Part shown: one piece after another, positions 38,805 to 47,361 of the stretch
Layout: the number at the start of each line of letters is the position of its first letter
How positions within the stretch are numbered: the first letter of the stretch is position 1
Virus record (IMG/VR): IMGVR_UViG_3300007735_000800
Coordinates: 1-64,000 of that record
DNA length: 64,000 bases
Strand: one strand, 5' to 3'
From: a virus
Program-made: the position numbers and the translations under genes
Notes under the pieces: generated by a model
Database searches by the model: none
Seen by the model: the letters and a program-made list of their open reading frames with translations, nothing else
Told to the model about the DNA's origin: nothing

Positions 38805-39226
38805 AAAACTTAACAAGCAATATAATCGCCAATGGCATTAGATCTTTATTGCAGGAAAATGATGATGCATTTAAGAAAAGTCTTATAAATTGTTTGTCTT
38901 TAAAACTTAATGAATCTATAAAAGAGTCAGAAAAAGAATTTGCAATTAATTTATTAAAGTCAAAAAATCAATTGCCAGAATCAACAGACTTAAAGTATTT
39001 TATAGAATTTGTTGAAAATTATGACGATGTTTTAAATAATAAATTAAAATTAAAAAATCAAACTGTCATAAATATTAATGAATCAGATTTAAATGATCTA
39101 AAAGATTTGTTTGATTGTTTAAATTCAAAAAATCGTAAAATAATGATTTCAGAAATATTAGAATCACCACAAAAATTAAAACAAAATTTAAATTTTTATA
39201 GGAAGGCCCGAGGAATACTAAAATGA
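38801..39226 (+). CDS. Candidate prohead core protein after gp20 (141 aa)
   Basis: It occupies the T4 gene 67/68 position between portal and protease. It is helical and Lys/Glu/Asn-rich. An early L-Q-E/N (SLLQEN, residues 16-21) could be a gp21 site. T4 gp68 has 141 residues, the same length, but no clear sequence match is visible. It overlaps the next ORF as ATGA. Confidence 0.62.
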   Translation: MKNLTSNIIANGIRSLLQENDDAFKKSLINCLSLKLNESIKESEKEFAINLLKSKNQLPESTDLKYFIEFVENYDDVLNNKLKLKNQTVININESDLNDLKDLFDCLNSKNRKIMISEILESPQKLKQNLNFYRKARGILK

Positions 39227-39384
39227 AACAAAATGTAAGACAGATTCTTAAAAGTGTAATTGAAGAAAATGCTGTAAATTTTAAAAACCAAACAAATAAA
39301 ATTTTATATTCCAAGGTTGGAGATAAATTAAAACAAGAATATGTGAATGTTTCTAGAAAATTATTTAATAATAAAGGCCAATAA
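39223..39384 (+). CDS. Small candidate prohead core protein (53 aa)
   Basis: This ORF starts at an ATG overlapping the preceding stop and ends directly before the gp21 ATG. The 53-residue product is helical and basic (MKQNVRQILKSVIEEN, then KLKQEYVNVSRKLFNN). Position suggests a gp67/gp68-type minor core component. Tight coupling on both sides supports that it is translated. Confidence 0.62.
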   Translation: MKQNVRQILKSVIEENAVNFKNQTNKILYSKVGDKLKQEYVNVSRKLFNNKGQ

Positions 39385-40029
39385 ATGAAACTTATCACAG
39401 AACTAACAGAAGACATAAAATATGTAAAGGAAAACGTGGGTAATGGCGATAAAAATTATTACATTGAGGGCATATTCATGCAATCAGATGTTAAAAATCG
39501 CAATGGCCGCATATATCCTAAAAATACTTTGGCCAAAGAAACAAGCAGATACATCAACGAATATGTCAATAAGGGTCGTGCCCTCGGTGAATTAAACCAT
39601 CCAACTGGACCAACTGTAAATCTTGATAGAGTATCACACATTGTCAAAGAACTTCAAGAAGATGGAAAAAACATCTATGGTAAGGCTAAAGTTCTTGATA
39701 CCCCAATGGGTAAGATTGTAAAAAATTTAATTGATGAAGGAGCTCAACTTGGAGTTTCAACTCGTGGTATGGGTTCTTTAAAATCAAGAAATGGATACCA
39801 AGAAGTTCAAGAAGATTTCATGTTAGCTGCAATTGATATTGTTGCAGATCCATCTGCTCCAAATGCTTTTGTAAATGGAATCATGGAAGGTAGAGAATGG
39901 ATGTTTGAGAATGGAATTTGGTCGGAAAGACAGTACCAAGGTGCTCGCAAATTAATTTCCAACTCTTCTTCAAGAAATTTAGAAAAAAATATAGTAAAAG
40001 TATTCAAAAACTACTTTAGGAATATTTAA
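39385..40029 (+). CDS. 21: Prohead core protease gp21
   Basis: The 214-residue protein (T4: 212) has the family catalytic elements: GRALGELNHP (His near 71) and GVSTRGMGSLKS (Ser near 125), in the herpes/phage prohead protease fold. It matures the prohead by cutting after L/I-x-E in core, capsid and internal proteins. This is the protease predicted to act on the 1938-5510 family. Confidence 0.92.
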   Translation: MKLITELTEDIKYVKENVGNGDKNYYIEGIFMQSDVKNRNGRIYPKNTLAKETSRYINEYVNKGRALGELNHPTGPTVNLDRVSHIVKELQEDGKNIYGKAKVLDTPMGKIVKNLIDEGAQLGVSTRGMGSLKSRNGYQEVQEDFMLAAIDIVADPSAPNAFVNGIMEGREWMFENGIWSERQYQGARKLISNSSSRNLEKNIVKVFKNYFRNI

Positions 40030-40832
40030 TGGCGATTATAGATGACCATACCACAAGATTACTTTTGGAGGCTGTTAATAAACCAACAACCAGACAAAAG
40101 AAATTGAAGAAAAAGGCTACAGGAAAAAGCACAATTTCTGGTGGTTATGGCACGGGTGCCCCAAAGAGAGATGATGTTTCTCCTTTAAAGGCAAGTCCTG
40201 AACAAATATGGTTTGGAGCACAAACTAAAACACCACCCGGAACAGATCTTCCCACGCAAGCAATGTGGGGATATCATAAAAATTGGGTAAACAGAGCTTT
40301 GGAAGGTGTTACAGCTGGTAGTCTATACAGTATGGTAGATTCTTTAGCGCAAGGAGTCGGTGCTGGTGTTGGTTCTCTATTTGGTTTAGACCCAAATAAA
40401 AGTGCATATTGGACTGGAAAATTAATAAACAACCCTTTAGTTAAAAATCCAGCATCAGCTGCTGTCATTGAATTTGGTGTAAAACAAGCAGTTAGAACAA
40501 AAATAGCTCAAGAATATTTGGGTGGAACTCCAACAGGATTTTTTCAGCCAGGGACAGCTGAAGCTGAAATGGCTGATTTTTTCGTAGATGTAATAAGTGC
40601 AAAAGATAAACCAATTGCTGGAAAAAATAGATTTGGTAGACTTGGTCAAGCAGTAGCAGCAAAATTGCCCGAAATAGCTGCCATGGGCATTGATCCATTA
40701 GATTTTGCTACCGAATTGTTTGGTGCAAATGCTGCACTAAAGGCATACTCAAATATTGCAGGTAAAAGTGCTGCAGATGCAGCTGGTGCTGGTGGGTATT
40801 TACAAAAGGGTCGTTCTAAAGGAATTTATTAA
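40029..40832 (+). CDS. Candidate internal head protein between gp21 and gp22 (267 aa)
   Basis: The gene lies between protease and scaffold, where T4 has none. It overlaps gp21 as TAATG. The N-terminus MAIIDDHTTRLLLEAV contains L-L-E/A at residues 12-15, a good gp21 site, followed by a basic stretch (RQKKLKKKATGK) and Gly/Ala-rich helices. By the same logic as the 1938-5510 cassette it could be a cleaved internal protein. It could alternatively be an extra core protein. Confidence 0.65.
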   Translation: MAIIDDHTTRLLLEAVNKPTTRQKKLKKKATGKSTISGGYGTGAPKRDDVSPLKASPEQIWFGAQTKTPPGTDLPTQAMWGYHKNWVNRALEGVTAGSLYSMVDSLAQGVGAGVGSLFGLDPNKSAYWTGKLINNPLVKNPASAAVIEFGVKQAVRTKIAQEYLGGTPTGFFQPGTAEAEMADFFVDVISAKDKPIAGKNRFGRLGQAVAAKLPEIAAMGIDPLDFATELFGANAALKAYSNIAGKSAADAAGAGGYLQKGRSKGIY

Positions 40833-40836
40833 AAAT

Positions 40837-40844
40837 TATAAATA
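40837..40844 (+). promoter_or_regulatory. T4-type late promoter of gp22
   Basis: TATAAATA lies 24 bases before the gp22 ATG (40869); AAGGA in the leader is the ribosome-binding site. Confidence 0.82.
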
Positions 40845-40868
40845 ATTAAAGTTCAAGGATCTATTGAC

Positions 40869-41906
40869 ATGAATAAAAGAAACAACAAAAAAGATTTACA
40901 AGAAGTAATGAATGCTATGCAAGCTAACGGTGTAGCATTTACTCCAGATGGTCGTGGAGAAATAATCCCACAACCAATCGTAACCGCTAATAATTTAGCA
41001 AAAGCCCAGGTTCCTACTCCAGCTGCTGCTATGGCCGGAGCTTTTCCTGCTATGGGTGCTCCAGCTCCAATGCAACAATCTGCTCCGGAGCCTGAAGAAG
41101 AGGAAGAAGAAGAGGAAGAGGATGAAGACGAAGTAACAGAAGTAGAGGAAGCTGCCCGCATTCAATTCCGTTCAGCTCTAATTGAACTTCTTGGTGAAAA
41201 TGTTTCAGAATCTCTAGTTTCTCAACTTGAGGGAATTTTCGAAGCTGCTGTTCAAGAAAGAGTCAATGCTCATTTGAATGAAACTTTAGAAAATGTAGAT
41301 GGTAATGTAAAAAATTACCTAAATCAAGTAACAGAGAGCTTGGTTGAAAAAGTTGACGACTATCTAGATTATGTCGTAGAAGAATGGATGCAAGAAAATA
41401 CAGTTGCAGTTGAACAAGGCATCAAGACTCAAATTGCTGAAAATTTTATCGGCGGTCTAAAGAACTTGTTTGAAAATCATTACATCGACGTTCCAAATGA
41501 TAAGTATAATGCTTTAGATGAGCTTTATGCCCAAAATATTTCATTGCAACATACATTAAACAATGCCATCAATGAGAATCTAAATCTTCGCAAAGAAATC
41601 AATCTAACTGAGTGTGCTGGTGTCTTTGTTTCCGAAACAAGAGATCTTGCCGATACTCAAATTGCCAGATTGCAATCTTTGATGGAAAACGTTACCTTTA
41701 ATACAACTGATGAATACCGTGAAAAATTGGTAGCAATAAAGGACAACTATTTGCAATCGCAAAATTTTGTTCGTCCAGTTGTTCAACCAATTCCACAACC
41801 AACAATTATTACAGAAGAAATGACATTTTCGCCAGTCAGAAATACTGAATCATCCACAGTCGATCAGTATGCTGATGTAATTGGAAAACTCAACAGAAAA
41901 GTTTAA
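40869..41906 (+). CDS. 22: Prohead scaffold protein gp22
   Basis: The 345-residue protein lies directly before gp23 and has the expected features: an Ala/Pro/Met-rich region, an extremely acidic run (EEEEEEEEDEDE near residue 80) and a long helical coiled region including QVTESLVEKVDDYLDYVVEE, typical of gp22. It is longer than in T4 (269). The core is degraded by gp21 during maturation. Confidence 0.88.
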   Translation: MNKRNNKKDLQEVMNAMQANGVAFTPDGRGEIIPQPIVTANNLAKAQVPTPAAAMAGAFPAMGAPAPMQQSAPEPEEEEEEEEEDEDEVTEVEEAARIQFRSALIELLGENVSESLVSQLEGIFEAAVQERVNAHLNETLENVDGNVKNYLNQVTESLVEKVDDYLDYVVEEWMQENTVAVEQGIKTQIAENFIGGLKNLFENHYIDVPNDKYNALDELYAQNISLQHTLNNAINENLNLRKEINLTECAGVFVSETRDLADTQIARLQSLMENVTFNTTDEYREKLVAIKDNYLQSQNFVRPVVQPIPQPTIITEEMTFSPVRNTESSTVDQYADVIGKLNRKV

Positions 41907-41917
41907 TTTTACAAAAT

Positions 41918-41925
41918 TATAAATA
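41918..41925 (+). promoter_or_regulatory. T4-type late promoter of gp23
   Basis: TATAAATA followed by a 28-base gap containing the strong ribosome-binding site CAGGAG before the gp23 ATG. Confidence 0.86.
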
Positions 41926-41953
41926 ATTTTAACTCACAGGAGATATTACTAAA

Positions 41954-43360
41954 ATGAATTTTCAAGACAATACGCCATATGATATTTTAACAGAGAAGTG
42001 GAATCCCGTGCTCGATCACGGCGCTCTTCCAACTATCGCTGATGATTACCGTAAGAAGGTCACTGCTGTCCTTCTTGAAAACCAAGAGCAATCAATTCGT
42101 GCTCAACACCTAACAGAAGACATGAGCTCCAATAACTTGGGAATGCCATCAAGCTTCACCAACAATGGTAGCGTTGCTGGATATGATCCAGTACTCATTT
42201 CGTTGGTTCGTCGCGCTATGCCAAATTTGATGGCATACGACATCTGTGGTGTTCAGCCAATGACCGCCCCAACTGGCCTCATTTTCGCAATGCGTGCCAA
42301 CTATGGTGGTTTCAGCTATGGTGCTACAGCTGGTTATGCTGAAGCAATGTTCCAAGAAGCCCAACCAAACTACGGTGGTTCTGGTTATACTATAGGATTG
42401 GATTACCGTGGATTTACAGCAGGCTACGGTCTCTGTGGTTCTTGCGGTCCAACCTCCGGTAACCCAACTACTAATGGAATTAGATCCTATACCGCAGCAC
42501 AATTCAGTGCTTTCCGTGGCATGTTGACCTCAACAGGTGAAGCTCTTGGTTCACCAACAGTTTTCAATCAAATGGCTTTCTCAATTGACCGTGTTGCCGT
42601 ACAAGCTCGTACACGCGCTCTAAGCAGCAACTACACAATTGAATTAGCACAAGATTTGAAAGCCGTTCACGGTCTTGATGCTGAAGCCGAACTCGCCAAC
42701 CTACTCAGCACTGAAATTCTTGCTGAAATCAACCGCGAGATCGTCCGCACCATCTACTACGTTGCTCGTAAGGGTTCTGTCCAATCAGATTTGACTGTTA
42801 CAGGTGAATATGATTTGAATTCAGATTCTGATGGTCGTTGGTCAGCTGAAAGATTCCGTGGTCTCACTTTCCAAATTGAGCGTGAGTGCAACGCAATCTC
42901 CAAGGAAACCCGTCGTGGTAAGGGCAACTTCATCATCTGCGATAGCGATACCGCAGCTGCCCTCGCCATGTCTGGCTTCATGAGCCTAAGCCCAGGAATC
43001 GCTCCACAACTCAATGTTGATGATACCCAAGGAACTTTTGCTGGTATCCTAAGTGGAAAGATTCGTGTTTATATCGATCCTTACACCCCACTCGGTGTAA
43101 ACTTCTTCTGCGCCGGCTATAAGGGCGAGTCACCATATGATGCAGGTTTGTTCTACTGCCCATACGTTCCTCTCCAAATGGTTCGTGCAGTTGATCCAAA
43201 TACCTTCCAGCCAAGAATTGCCTTCAAGACCCGTTATGGTGTCGTAGCCAACCCTTACGTCCTAAACGGAACTGCTCCAGATGGCGAAGCTTTAACTCAA
43301 GGTATCAATCAATACTACCGCTTGACTCAAGTCAAGAACCTACACGGTATGACACTCTGA
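41954..43360 (+). CDS. 23: Major capsid protein gp23
   Basis: The 468-residue protein (T4: 521) has the gp23 signature LVRRAMPNLMAYDICGVQPM near residues 77-96 and the HK97-fold core. The sequence QHLTE/D near residue 56 aligns with the T4 maturation cleavage FLTE/A, confirming the L/I-x-E rule for this phage's protease. The codons are more GC-rich than those of neighbours, as expected of a very highly expressed gene. Confidence 0.96.
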   Translation: MNFQDNTPYDILTEKWNPVLDHGALPTIADDYRKKVTAVLLENQEQSIRAQHLTEDMSSNNLGMPSSFTNNGSVAGYDPVLISLVRRAMPNLMAYDICGVQPMTAPTGLIFAMRANYGGFSYGATAGYAEAMFQEAQPNYGGSGYTIGLDYRGFTAGYGLCGSCGPTSGNPTTNGIRSYTAAQFSAFRGMLTSTGEALGSPTVFNQMAFSIDRVAVQARTRALSSNYTIELAQDLKAVHGLDAEAELANLLSTEILAEINREIVRTIYYVARKGSVQSDLTVTGEYDLNSDSDGRWSAERFRGLTFQIERECNAISKETRRGKGNFIICDSDTAAALAMSGFMSLSPGIAPQLNVDDTQGTFAGILSGKIRVYIDPYTPLGVNFFCAGYKGESPYDAGLFYCPYVPLQMVRAVDPNTFQPRIAFKTRYGVVANPYVLNGTAPDGEALTQGINQYYRLTQVKNLHGMTL

Positions 43361-43383
43361 TAGTGTAAAATAAGTTAATAGAG

Positions 43384-43410
43384 AACCTCCCGAGAAATCG
43401 GGAGGTTTTT
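43384..43410 (+). terminator. Rho-independent terminator after gp23
   Basis: AACCTCCCGA (43384-43393) pairs with TCGGGAGGTT (43398-43407) around a GAAA loop, followed by a T-run. Confidence 0.95.
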
Positions 43411-43417
43411 CTTTTAG

Positions 43418-43430
43418 GATAAATATTTTT
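43418..43430 (+). promoter_or_regulatory. T4-type late promoter, leaderless
   Basis: GATAAATA (43418-43425), five T's and ATG at 43431, only seven bases after the gp23 terminator's T-run. Confidence 0.85.
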
Positions 43431-44021
43431 ATGGCAGAAAACATTTGTCAAGATAACGTAAATCCACTTTACAATAATTACTTTCAATTTGTAATTAATC
43501 GTGGAACACGGCGTCTTGAGTTTATGGTGCAGAAAGTAAACTTACCAGGAATAACCGTTCCAGATCAAAGGCAACCTACAATTTTTGGTACAACTGTTCC
43601 CGTACCAACATTAGTTGCAGATTTTGATCCTCTAAACATAGAGTTCATGGTAGATGCAGATATGGTAAATTGGTTATCCTTATATTCTTGGATAAAGAAT
43701 ATTACAAATATTCAAGATGCAACCACGGATAATTTAAATGAATATCAAAAATGGCATTGGACAGCTTCTTTAATAATACCAAGTCCAATTGTAAATAACA
43801 GTACAAACGATAGAGCAATAACAAAAACAAATCCACTTGTTGTAAATTTTACAAATATTATTCCAATCAAATTGTCTGGACTTATATTCAGATCAGACGC
43901 TCAAGATGCTCAACAATTGCAATCTTCATGTACCTTTAAGTATTCTTACTATACAATAGATAATAAACACAACCCACCGTCAAATTTGACAAACACAACA
44001 AGAACCCAACCTTACATATAA
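43431..44021 (+). CDS. Tail-tube-fold protein (196 aa)
   Basis: The pattern NNYFQFVINRGTRRLEFMVQ, VNLPGITVPDQRQ and DFDPLNIEFMVDADMVNWLS followed by a YSWIKNI helix is that of the tube-like fold in gp19/gp54/gp48 proteins. Its own leaderless promoter separates it from gp23. Together with 12944, 36077 and 36629 it is one of four small tube-fold proteins. The exact role, such as tube initiator or extra ring, is not determined. Confidence 0.65.
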   Translation: MAENICQDNVNPLYNNYFQFVINRGTRRLEFMVQKVNLPGITVPDQRQPTIFGTTVPVPTLVADFDPLNIEFMVDADMVNWLSLYSWIKNITNIQDATTDNLNEYQKWHWTASLIIPSPIVNNSTNDRAITKTNPLVVNFTNIIPIKLSGLIFRSDAQDAQQLQSSCTFKYSYYTIDNKHNPPSNLTNTTRTQPYI

Positions 44022-44653
44022 TCTTCTGGATTGTCTGACCAAGCTTCTGCACTATTTGGGTTGGCCTGTGGATCGTATGGTAGTTTAGAGGACTCTCTTT
44101 TGCCTTTAGAGCGCTTCTTCTTCTTCTTTTGCTCTTCGGGCTTCGGTTTTATTTCTTCGTCTCTAAAGCCATCCTGGAGCTCTTCTTCTGTTATTATTTC
44201 TATGCCCTCGTAGGTTTCAATCAAGTCATTTACAAAATTTACAAATTCATCATTATTGAAAAGATTATTTAAAAGTTCCAATCCTGGTTGTACGTCTGTC
44301 AATTCTTCGCTGCCGGCAGATACCACAGATTTTGGATCACTTTGCATGGCAACAAAGAATATTTCGTACATTTTTTCCAGTTCTATATTTGGTTGACCTA
44401 TGTATATCACAGAAGATCGAAATATTGATATTTCGGATCCTTTAATATTTGCAAGGTAATTTGTTAATTTAACATAATCAAGAAGATTCCCATTTTGATC
44501 TTTTGATGTATATGTTTCCAACTTAGCTGGTAATTTTATTGTAATTTTATCAGGGCTTGATTCATTTACTAAACCAACTAGTTCTTCACCTGAAACTAAT
44601 TTTAAAACTCTCAGTATTCCTGAGATTGGATCTTCGGGAAGTGACTCGGACAT
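44012..44653 (-). CDS. Sm-like (LSm) phage protein with long acidic/basic tail (213 aa)
   Basis: Residues about 12-85 have the LSm-like pattern ILRVLKLVSGEELVGLVNES, IKLPAKLET and SVIYIGQPN, as in the 23881-24189 protein. The C-terminal half is very acidic, then Lys/Arg-rich (KKKKKRSKGKRE). The start at 44653 is preferred to an ATG 6 bases upstream because it gives proper spacing from GGGAGG. It overlaps the converging tube-like gene by 10 bases. Confidence 0.72.
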   Translation of the reverse strand: MSESLPEDPISGILRVLKLVSGEELVGLVNESSPDKITIKLPAKLETYTSKDQNGNLLDYVKLTNYLANIKGSEISIFRSSVIYIGQPNIELEKMYEIFFVAMQSDPKSVVSAGSEELTDVQPGLELLNNLFNNDEFVNFVNDLIETYEGIEIITEEELQDGFRDEEIKPKPEEQKKKKKRSKGKRESSKLPYDPQANPNSAEAWSDNPEDYM

Positions 44654-44674
44654 CTGCATGTCCTCCCTTCCTTA

Positions 44675-46174
44675 TTATTTATCTTTTGGTAGCTCCATTG
44701 AGACTATCTTGTAGTCAAACTTTTCTTTTTTGTATATCTTTACACGCTCTTCAAAATGTTTGAGCACATGGTTTTTCTGTGACTTCCACGAAAGATCATC
44801 AACAATATCAAAAACCTTTAGAGTTTTTTTCTTTTCTGATACTCTAAGTCCTCTTCCTATGCTTTGCAGCAAACGAATTACCGATTTAGTAGGAGAGGCA
44901 AAAATAATATTATCAAGGTTGACAATGTTGATGCCAGCAGAAGTAGTACCAAAAGACGCAACCAAAATGGCATCTTTTTCACGATCCACGACTCTGCGGA
45001 TGTATTCTCTTGTCTCAGCTTCTGTCTTTCCAGATATAAAATATACTTTTCTATCGCATCCATCTGCCTGTATGAGATCCGCGAGTGGCTTTCCATGGAT
45101 CTCAACGTAGTTGAAGAGTATGAGTGTGTTTCCTTTTGTTTTGAGGGCAAGGTCTCTGATGAATTGATTTCTTTTTTCATTGGTTACAATCCACTTAATT
45201 TCATCTGGATACTTCTGCTTTTTTAGCAGTTGCTTCTCTTCCTCTGTATATTTAAGAATTATGCAATCTATACCAAGAGTTGCAAGCAACCCTTTTGTCA
45301 TAAGACCTTTGGTTTGTATGAACTGAACAGCTGGCCCTAAAATACCTTCTATGCTCAACCTATGTGCTTGTGTTTGTTGGAGGGTTCCGGTTGTGCCGAT
45401 CCTAAACCAAGCTTTTGATAATTTTTGTCCAATAAAATTTATTGATTCGGCCTTTGCTTGATGGCATTCATCAAAGAAAACTGCATCAAACTGTTGAAAC
45501 CATTCTTTAGGTAGCTTGTATATTGATTGCCAAGTTGAAACAACAATTTGTTTGTTGGTATCTTTATCTTCTCCAGCAAATATTTTATGTATGTATTTTT
45601 TACAAGACCAAGATTTGTCTTGAGAGCAATAATCAAAAAAATCAGATTCCATCTGATTTACCAATCCTACCGTGGGAACTAATATTAAAATTTTACGATC
45701 TGTACCGATAACCTTTTGCAGATATCGAACCAAGACGTATATTATCAAACTTTTTCCAGATCCTGTCGGAGATATTATAACCGATCTGTGATTGTTCAGG
45801 CCATGAAGTATTGCCTGTTCCTGGTGAACATGCATCTGCACATCTTTTTTTCGGACAGATACTTTCAGAGATTTGTAGAATTCCGAAAGTTCTTCCTTTG
45901 TTATGCATAAAGGGTTTTTTGTCTCTTTAATATTTATGGTGTATTTTCTATCTTCACAAAATTTTTGAAGATATGTTTTTAACCCTCTTGGGAGTGTGGA
46001 TGACAGAATATCATATAAACGAATCTTTCCATCCCACAGCCTACGTTTAAACATAGGCATATATTGCGCTCCGGGAACCATAAATGAAAAATAGTCCCTA
46101 AGTTCTTTCTTTAATGCTTGTTCTGTTTTGATGTAGTAGCGAACTTCATCAATAGATTCAACTTCAATATCCAC
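44675..46174 (-). CDS. uvsW: UvsW helicase
   Basis: This 499-residue SF2 helicase (T4: 503) has SPTGSGKSLI (Walker A, near residue 135), FFDECHQA (DExH box, near 234), the GTTGTLQQ motif III and a C-terminal SIGRGLR motif VI. UvsW unwinds R-loops and branched DNA and ends origin-dependent replication. In T4 it is strictly late; here too a late promoter directly abuts its GTG start. Confidence 0.93.
   Translation of the reverse strand: MDIEVESIDEVRYYIKTEQALKKELRDYFSFMVPGAQYMPMFKRRLWDGKIRLYDILSSTLPRGLKTYLQKFCEDRKYTINIKETKNPLCITKEELSEFYKSLKVSVRKKDVQMHVHQEQAILHGLNNHRSVIISPTGSGKSLIIYVLVRYLQKVIGTDRKILILVPTVGLVNQMESDFFDYCSQDKSWSCKKYIHKIFAGEDKDTNKQIVVSTWQSIYKLPKEWFQQFDAVFFDECHQAKAESINFIGQKLSKAWFRIGTTGTLQQTQAHRLSIEGILGPAVQFIQTKGLMTKGLLATLGIDCIILKYTEEEKQLLKKQKYPDEIKWIVTNEKRNQFIRDLALKTKGNTLILFNYVEIHGKPLADLIQADGCDRKVYFISGKTEAETREYIRRVVDREKDAILVASFGTTSAGINIVNLDNIIFASPTKSVIRLLQSIGRGLRVSEKKKTLKVFDIVDDLSWKSQKNHVLKHFEERVKIYKKEKFDYKIVSMELPKDK
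44676..44683 (-). promoter_or_regulatory. T4-type late promoter of the 44012-44653 gene
   Basis: GATAAATA (44683-44676) overlaps the end of uvsW. The leader contains GGGAGG before the ATG. Confidence 0.72.
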
Positions 46175-46186
46175 ATAATATTTATG
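46175..46186 (-). promoter_or_regulatory. T4-type late promoter of uvsW
   Basis: CATAAATA (46186-46179) lies four bases before the GTG start at 46174, overlapping the end of uvsY. It would give a leaderless or one-base-offset mRNA. Confidence 0.7.
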
Positions 46187-46619
46187 ATATTCCGTTCATC
46201 ATTTTATTCCATTCGATGGCAGATTTAATCATAAAATTTCTGTTATTTAATGATTTAATAAACTCTTCAACCATCTTGAGTTTTACTTCAGTCACAGCCA
46301 ATTTTGATTTTAGTTCTATTACTTTTACATCTGCTTCAACAAATTGCTCAACATCGCTTTTTAGCAAAGTAAGATCCGAAGGCTCTTCCCCCCAGGCTTC
46401 CAATTCTTCTTTGGAGGCTTTACCGGTATAAATTTTCCATTTCCTCAATTTTAAAACAGCCAAGTCGTTTTGGTGTTTTGTCAAAAGTAATTTGACATCT
46501 GCAAGTATTGTTAAATACTTGGAGTGTATTTGAGGTATCTTAAGAGACTCTATACCTAACTCTGTAGAGTCTATTTGAGAGTCTTTAGTAATAAGTTCTT
46601 TAAGGTTATCTAGATTCAT
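46182..46619 (-). CDS. uvsY: UvsY recombination mediator
   Basis: The 145-residue protein (T4: 137) matches UvsY: MNLDNLKELITKDSQIDSTE versus T4 MRLEDLQEELKKDVFIDSTK, HSKYLTILADVKLLL, and the YTG motif (YTGKASKEE) followed by a helical C-terminus with SLNNRNFMIKSAI. It loads UvsX recombinase onto gp32-coated ssDNA. It lies upstream of uvsW as in T4, under its own sigma70-like promoter. Confidence 0.9.
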   Translation of the reverse strand: MNLDNLKELITKDSQIDSTELGIESLKIPQIHSKYLTILADVKLLLTKHQNDLAVLKLRKWKIYTGKASKEELEAWGEEPSDLTLLKSDVEQFVEADVKVIELKSKLAVTEVKLKMVEEFIKSLNNRNFMIKSAIEWNKMMNGIS

Positions 46620-46642
46620 CTTTAATACTCTTTTTTAGAGTT

Positions 46643-46670
46643 ATTCTAAAGTACCTTTAGATAAAGTCAA
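46643..46670 (-). promoter_or_regulatory. Sigma70-like promoter of uvsY
   Basis: TTGACT (46670-46665), a 16-base spacer and TAGAAT (46648-46643). The leader contains a small hairpin (ACTCT with AGAGT) before the ATG at 46619. Confidence 0.6.
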
Positions 46671-46680
46671 ATAAATATTC

Positions 46681-46708
46681 TTGACAATTATATAAAGTAA
46701 TCTATAAT
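46681..46708 (+). promoter_or_regulatory. Sigma70-type promoter of the sugar module
   Basis: TTGACA (46681-46686), a 16-base spacer and TATAAT (46703-46708) lie 17 bases before the first ATG of the glycan cluster, with GAGGAC as ribosome-binding site. An AATAAATA late-like box overlaps just upstream (about 46669-46676). Confidence 0.85.
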
Positions 46709-46725
46709 TTATTTGAGGACTATAC

Positions 46726-47361
46726 ATGCAGATCGACTTACGTGAAATTCCAGTTGTTTGGATAAATCTGGATTCGGCAAAAAAGAATGCTGAAACCATG
46801 GAAGAAAGATTTAAAAAGTTTGGATTTAAAAATACACATAGAAAATCCGGACTAATAATTCCACCTCCACCCAATACAGATAAAAGCATTGCTCATTTTA
46901 GGGGATGTGGACAATCACATATAGACATTTTAGATGATGAAAATTATTCAACACCACTTCTTGTTTTGGAGGATGATGTTGAGTTTATTGAAAATTTTAA
47001 TCCTGTAATAGATATACCAGAAGAATCTGATGGAATTTATCTTGGTGTATCAAGTGGAAATCTTTTTTACAAATCATGTAGGAAAGATCAAAATTACCTT
47101 CGAATAGCAGGAATATTGGCTGCACATGCCATATTGTATGTAACCCCTAGATTCAGAGCAGCGATGTCTGAAGCTGGTAAATATTGTTTATATGAAATAA
47201 ATCAACCATGGGATGTTGGAACTGCAGCTATACAAGTAAATTATAACGTGTATACACCCAATATACCACAAATATTTCAATGTGATGATAGAGAAAATGC
47301 CAATAAATGGCAAAGACTCACGGATAAACCTCTGGAAGATAGAAAGTTTATTTTTCCATGA
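46726..47361 (+). CDS. GT25-like glycosyltransferase (211 aa)
   Basis: The opening VVWINLDSAKKNAETMEERF is the GT25 signature (hydrophobic-N-L-x(3)-x-R-x(3)-M), and LLVLEDDVEF (near residue 82) is its D-D metal-binding motif. HFRGCGQSHIDIL replaces the usual G-C-x-x-S-H-x-x-x-W block. It is the first gene of the sugar module. GT25 enzymes modify lipooligosaccharide or protein glycans; the acceptor here is unknown. Confidence 0.72.
   Translation: MQIDLREIPVVWINLDSAKKNAETMEERFKKFGFKNTHRKSGLIIPPPPNTDKSIAHFRGCGQSHIDILDDENYSTPLLVLEDDVEFIENFNPVIDIPEESDGIYLGVSSGNLFYKSCRKDQNYLRIAGILAAHAILYVTPRFRAAMSEAGKYCLYEINQPWDVGTAAIQVNYNVYTPNIPQIFQCDDRENANKWQRLTDKPLEDRKFIFP

Noticed and set aside
46660-46690. 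Late promoter (AATAAATA near 46669) as main driver of the sugar module
   Set aside because: A consensus TTGACA-N16-TATAAT with proper ribosome-binding site lies directly after it and fits better, though dual control remains possible.
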